From Apostichopus californicus (Eukaryota > Echinodermata > Holothuroidea > Aspidochirotida > Stichopodidae), in NCBI GenBank assembly GCA_020650975.1, contig JAIPMN010009271.1:1-23544 (forward strand): a stretch of 23,544 bases of DNA. Direction: 5' to 3'. The notes beneath the pieces were generated by a model. The model searched no databases and was not told where the DNA came from. It saw only the letters and a list, made by a program, of their open reading frames with translations. How positions within the stretch are numbered: the stretch's first letter is position 1; each line of letters opens with the position of its first letter. Shown one piece after another: positions 21,733 through 23,544 of the stretch. Made by a program: the position numbers and the translations under genes.

Positions 21733-22500
21733 CAAGCATACTGCAAGCTAATGTGAGCAAGTTTCAAGCTTACATATTAAAGCTTGTATTAAAAACAATT
21801 TACAAGCTAACATAAGCATTTCATATTATCAACATTTTTCAAGCTTAGATCAGCGAGTTGCAAGCTAAAGTAAGCTTGCACTGAAAAGAAGTTATAAGCT
21901 TAGATAAAGCAAGTTGCAAGCTAAAGTAAGCTTGCACTGAAAAGAAGTTGTAAGCTTGGATAAAGCAAGTTGCAAGCTAAAATAAGCTTGTACTGAATAC
22001 AAGTTACAAGCTTAGATCAGCAAGTTGCAAGCTAAAGTAAGCTTGCACTGAAAAGAAGTTATAAGCTTAGATAAAGCAAATTGTAAGCTAAATTAAGCTT
22101 GTACTTAAAACAAGTTACAAGCTGAGATCAGCAAGATGCAAGCTAAAGTAAGCTTGTTCTTAAAACAAGTTATAAGCTTAGATAAAGCAAGTTGCCAGCT
22201 AAAATGAGATTGTACTGAATACAAGTTACAAGCTTAGATAAAGCAAGTTGCAAGCTAAAATGAGCTTGTACTTAAAACAAGTTATAAGCTGAGATAAAGC
22301 AAGTTGCAAGCTAAATTAAGCTTGTACTGCAAAGAAGTTATAAGCTGAGATTAGCAAGTTGGAAGCTAAAATAAGCATGTACTAAAAACATGTTATAAGC
22401 TTAGATTAAGCAAGTTGCAACTAAAAACAAGTTATAAGCTTAGATCAGCAGGTTGCAAGCTATATCTAATAGCAGGTGGGAAGCTTCAAATAAGTTTGCA
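21733..22500. repeat. 55/56-bp satellite-like array rich in HindIII sites
   Basis: A GAT marker within each unit falls at 21848, 21903, 21959, 22015, 22070, 22126, 22181, 22237, 22292, 22348, 22403 and 22443, giving a strict 55-56 bp period until a short last step. At least two more degenerate units lie to the left, so about 13 units are present. A unit consists of AAGTTATAAGCTTAGAT, then AAAGCAAGTTGCAAGCTAAA, then GTAAGCTTGCACTGAAAA. GCAAGCT and AGCTTGC within a unit form an imperfect dyad. HindIII sites (AAGCTT) recur at least 15 times. No coding capacity is seen. Confidence 0.93.
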
Positions 22501-22796
22501 GACATTGCAAAACTGACATAGTAAAGCTATTAAAGGGTAAAGCTCTGAATTGTCTATTTTACAAGCTGTAGGAAACTATAATTTGTTGTACACGTGTGTT
22601 AGCATACAATACAATGATATTAAGGGCTGTTTAGGCAGATACACATGCAAATTAGAAAAGTTAAAAGCTTAACTAATACATGCCAGTAGTATTTATTTGC
22701 TGGTATTAAAGGTTCTTTGGGTATAAATTATAGCGAGAATCGAACATGTATCCATTTCTATACTACAGTTTCAATATTAGGTCTTTTGTTTTTTAG

Positions 22797-22909
22797 TTAA
22801 GGCATTACCGAGAAGACTCACTATCTTGTTACAACTTCATCGGAGCCAACTGGCTGACATAGTTGATAATTCAGAATATTTGTACTGGTCTATCTTTTCT
22901 AGTGGTTAG
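22797..22909 (+). CDS. Candidate terminal exon A of RAD51B
   Basis: A strong acceptor (GTCTTTTGTTTTTTAG at 22796) is followed by a frame that, joined to the single base left by the exon ending at 16993, stays open for 37 codons to TAG at 22907-22909. It begins VKALPRRLTILLQ and ends SIFSSG. The fit of phase and acceptor supports it. The residues show no similarity I can name, no AATAAA follows closely, and an AT-rich frame of this length can arise by chance. It competes with the candidate at 23362. Confidence 0.28.
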
Positions 22910-23096
22910 TTGTACTTTTGTAAAAGGTTAGTTTTCATGTTTGCCTGATATTTACCCCCATAAAATGGCCTCTATACAGGATTTTCTGTGGGGACTGCTT
23001 ATTTAACACCCACCCTCCTGAGAGAGGTGGAGATTTTTGTGTAATCGAGGGTGCTTCGATGTAAGGTGTTTGAATGTATGTATTGTATGTATGTAT

Positions 23097-23315
23097 TTTA
23101 GATCCTCCTGCAAGCAGGAACTCGCGAAGAAGCCTCATTGGCTTATCAAAGCCGCAAGCTGACCGAAGTCAGTCTCTTACATTCATATTTAACGTCCATG
23201 GTTATGAATTGTCAACAGTCAACAACTTTGTAACTGGACGACATACATTAATCTGGAAGTGACTCGAACCGGGGACCTTATGATTGAATGGCACCGGCGT
23301 TAACCACTGAGCTTT
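23097..23315 (-). mobile_element. tRNA-derived SINE, copy 2 (antisense)
   Basis: This is the reverse-complement copy of the SINE at 16051-16280, about 90% identical by eye. On the minus strand it has the A box AGCTCAGTGGTTAACGC, the B box GGTTCGAGTC (cleaner than in copy 1), the same body and the same CCTGCTTGCAGGAGGATC end. A TTTACTTTGTAACC direct repeat lies just outside its head at about 23315-23345. The open frames across it are fortuitous. Confidence 0.9.
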
Positions 23316-23361
23316 ACTTTGTAACCTTTGTTTTACTTTGTAACCATCACGTTTGACGCAG

Positions 23362-23489
23362 TTGATAGCATTAACATCCATCGGGAACCAGAGACTGTTC
23401 TCTACACAGGAAATGGTGGGTTATTGAAAATGCGAAGGGGGATGCATATTAGATGCTTGTCTCATCCCCCTCTGCATATGGGTATCTGA
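23362..23489 (+). CDS. Candidate terminal exon B of RAD51B
   Basis: An acceptor-like GTTTGACGCAG ends at 23361. The following frame is compatible with the phase-1 exon end at 16993 and reads VDSINIHREPETVLYTGNG, a hydrophilic string that looks more like coding sequence than candidate A. It stays open to TGA at 23487-23489, but a GTGGGT at 23416 could instead be a donor leading to a further exon beyond the window. The pyrimidine tract is modest, and a SINE ends only about 45 bp upstream. The later residues, over G- and C-rich sequence, look non-coding. Confidence 0.3.
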
Positions 23490-23544
23490 CAATACCACCC
23501 CCCCCCCACCCCCACCCCTATAAAGTTGGTCATGGATGCACCTT
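23410..23544. other. 3' window edge, C-rich flank
   Basis: Beyond the first part of candidate exon B, the sequence contains GAAGGGGGATGCATA and facing CATCCCCCTCTGCATA, a loose inverted repeat, and then a C-rich run at about 23497-23518. It may be a fragment of another small repeat. Confidence 0.4.

Larger units (their letters stand above)
16994..22796 (+). other. Presumed last RAD51B intron or 3' flank
   Basis: The stretch begins at the putative donor GTATTG. Its extent depends on which terminal exon candidate is real, if either is. It contains SINEs (17108-17428, a fragment at 20450-20530, and 21108-21420), a MITE (17639-17984), a T37 tract (18284-18320), a C-rich TIR-like fragment (19241-19340), a short ACTTGA-type microsatellite (about 21453-21505) and a 55/56-bp array (21733-22500). 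The intervals 17440-17630, 18000-18280, 18330-19240, 19350-20440, 20540-21100 and 22510-22790 carry nothing I recognise. Confidence 0.6.

Noticed and set aside
21733-22500. CRISPR-like regular spacing
   Set aside because: Units are contiguous repeats without unique spacers, in an intron-bearing eukaryotic genome.

Overview
The window looks like a gene-poor, AT-rich, intron-rich stretch of a marine invertebrate nuclear genome, probably a deuterostome such as an echinoderm. The lineage is an inference from the repeat landscape (tRNA-derived SINEs, small TIR elements, minisatellites, AT microsatellites) and from gene structure; the species cannot be read from the sequence. No bacterial-style gene organisation is present. 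Almost all of the short open frames on either strand are chance frames in non-coding DNA or in simple repeats.

One gene is securely recognised: the 3' part of RAD51B (RAD51L1), a RAD51 paralogue of the BCDX2 homologous-recombination complex, on the + strand. Three exons are visible: 6680-6785, 10845-10945 and 16915-16993. Their splice phases join in frame (1, then 0, then 1), and the 95 residues they encode run from the VVVTNQ strand through the L2-like loop and the ALGNTW..HSVNTRL block to the last beta strands of the RecA core. Introns are about 4.1 kb, 6.0 kb and more than 5.8 kb. The 5' exons, with Walker A and B, lie upstream of the window. The end of the gene is unresolved: two phase-compatible terminal exon candidates (22797-22909 and 23362-23489) are listed with low confidence.

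The rest is presumed intron filled with repeats. Positions 1-6679 hold microsatellites, a 150-bp hAT-like MITE, a degenerate ~35-bp minisatellite interrupted by a long foldback, and one coding-like acidic open frame. The intron 6786-10844 holds a 28-bp minisatellite of 16 units, an unrecognised 111-codon ORF and a small signal-peptide-like ORF. The intron 10946-16914 holds a tandem repeat carrying AGGTCA half-sites at 10-bp spacing, a perfect 19-bp hairpin and a SINE. From 16994 to the end there is a second SINE family, a 346-bp hAT-like MITE with an exact 8-bp target duplication, a T37 tract, further SINE pieces, a 55/56-bp satellite-like array rich in HindIII sites, and an inverted second copy of the first SINE.

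I found no new multi-gene system. The points most worth following up are the ambiguous, possibly lineage-specific 3' end of RAD51B, the two related MITEs with intact target duplications, the helically phased half-site repeat, the regular 55/56-bp array, and the inverted SINE pair that brackets RAD51B's last confirmed exon.
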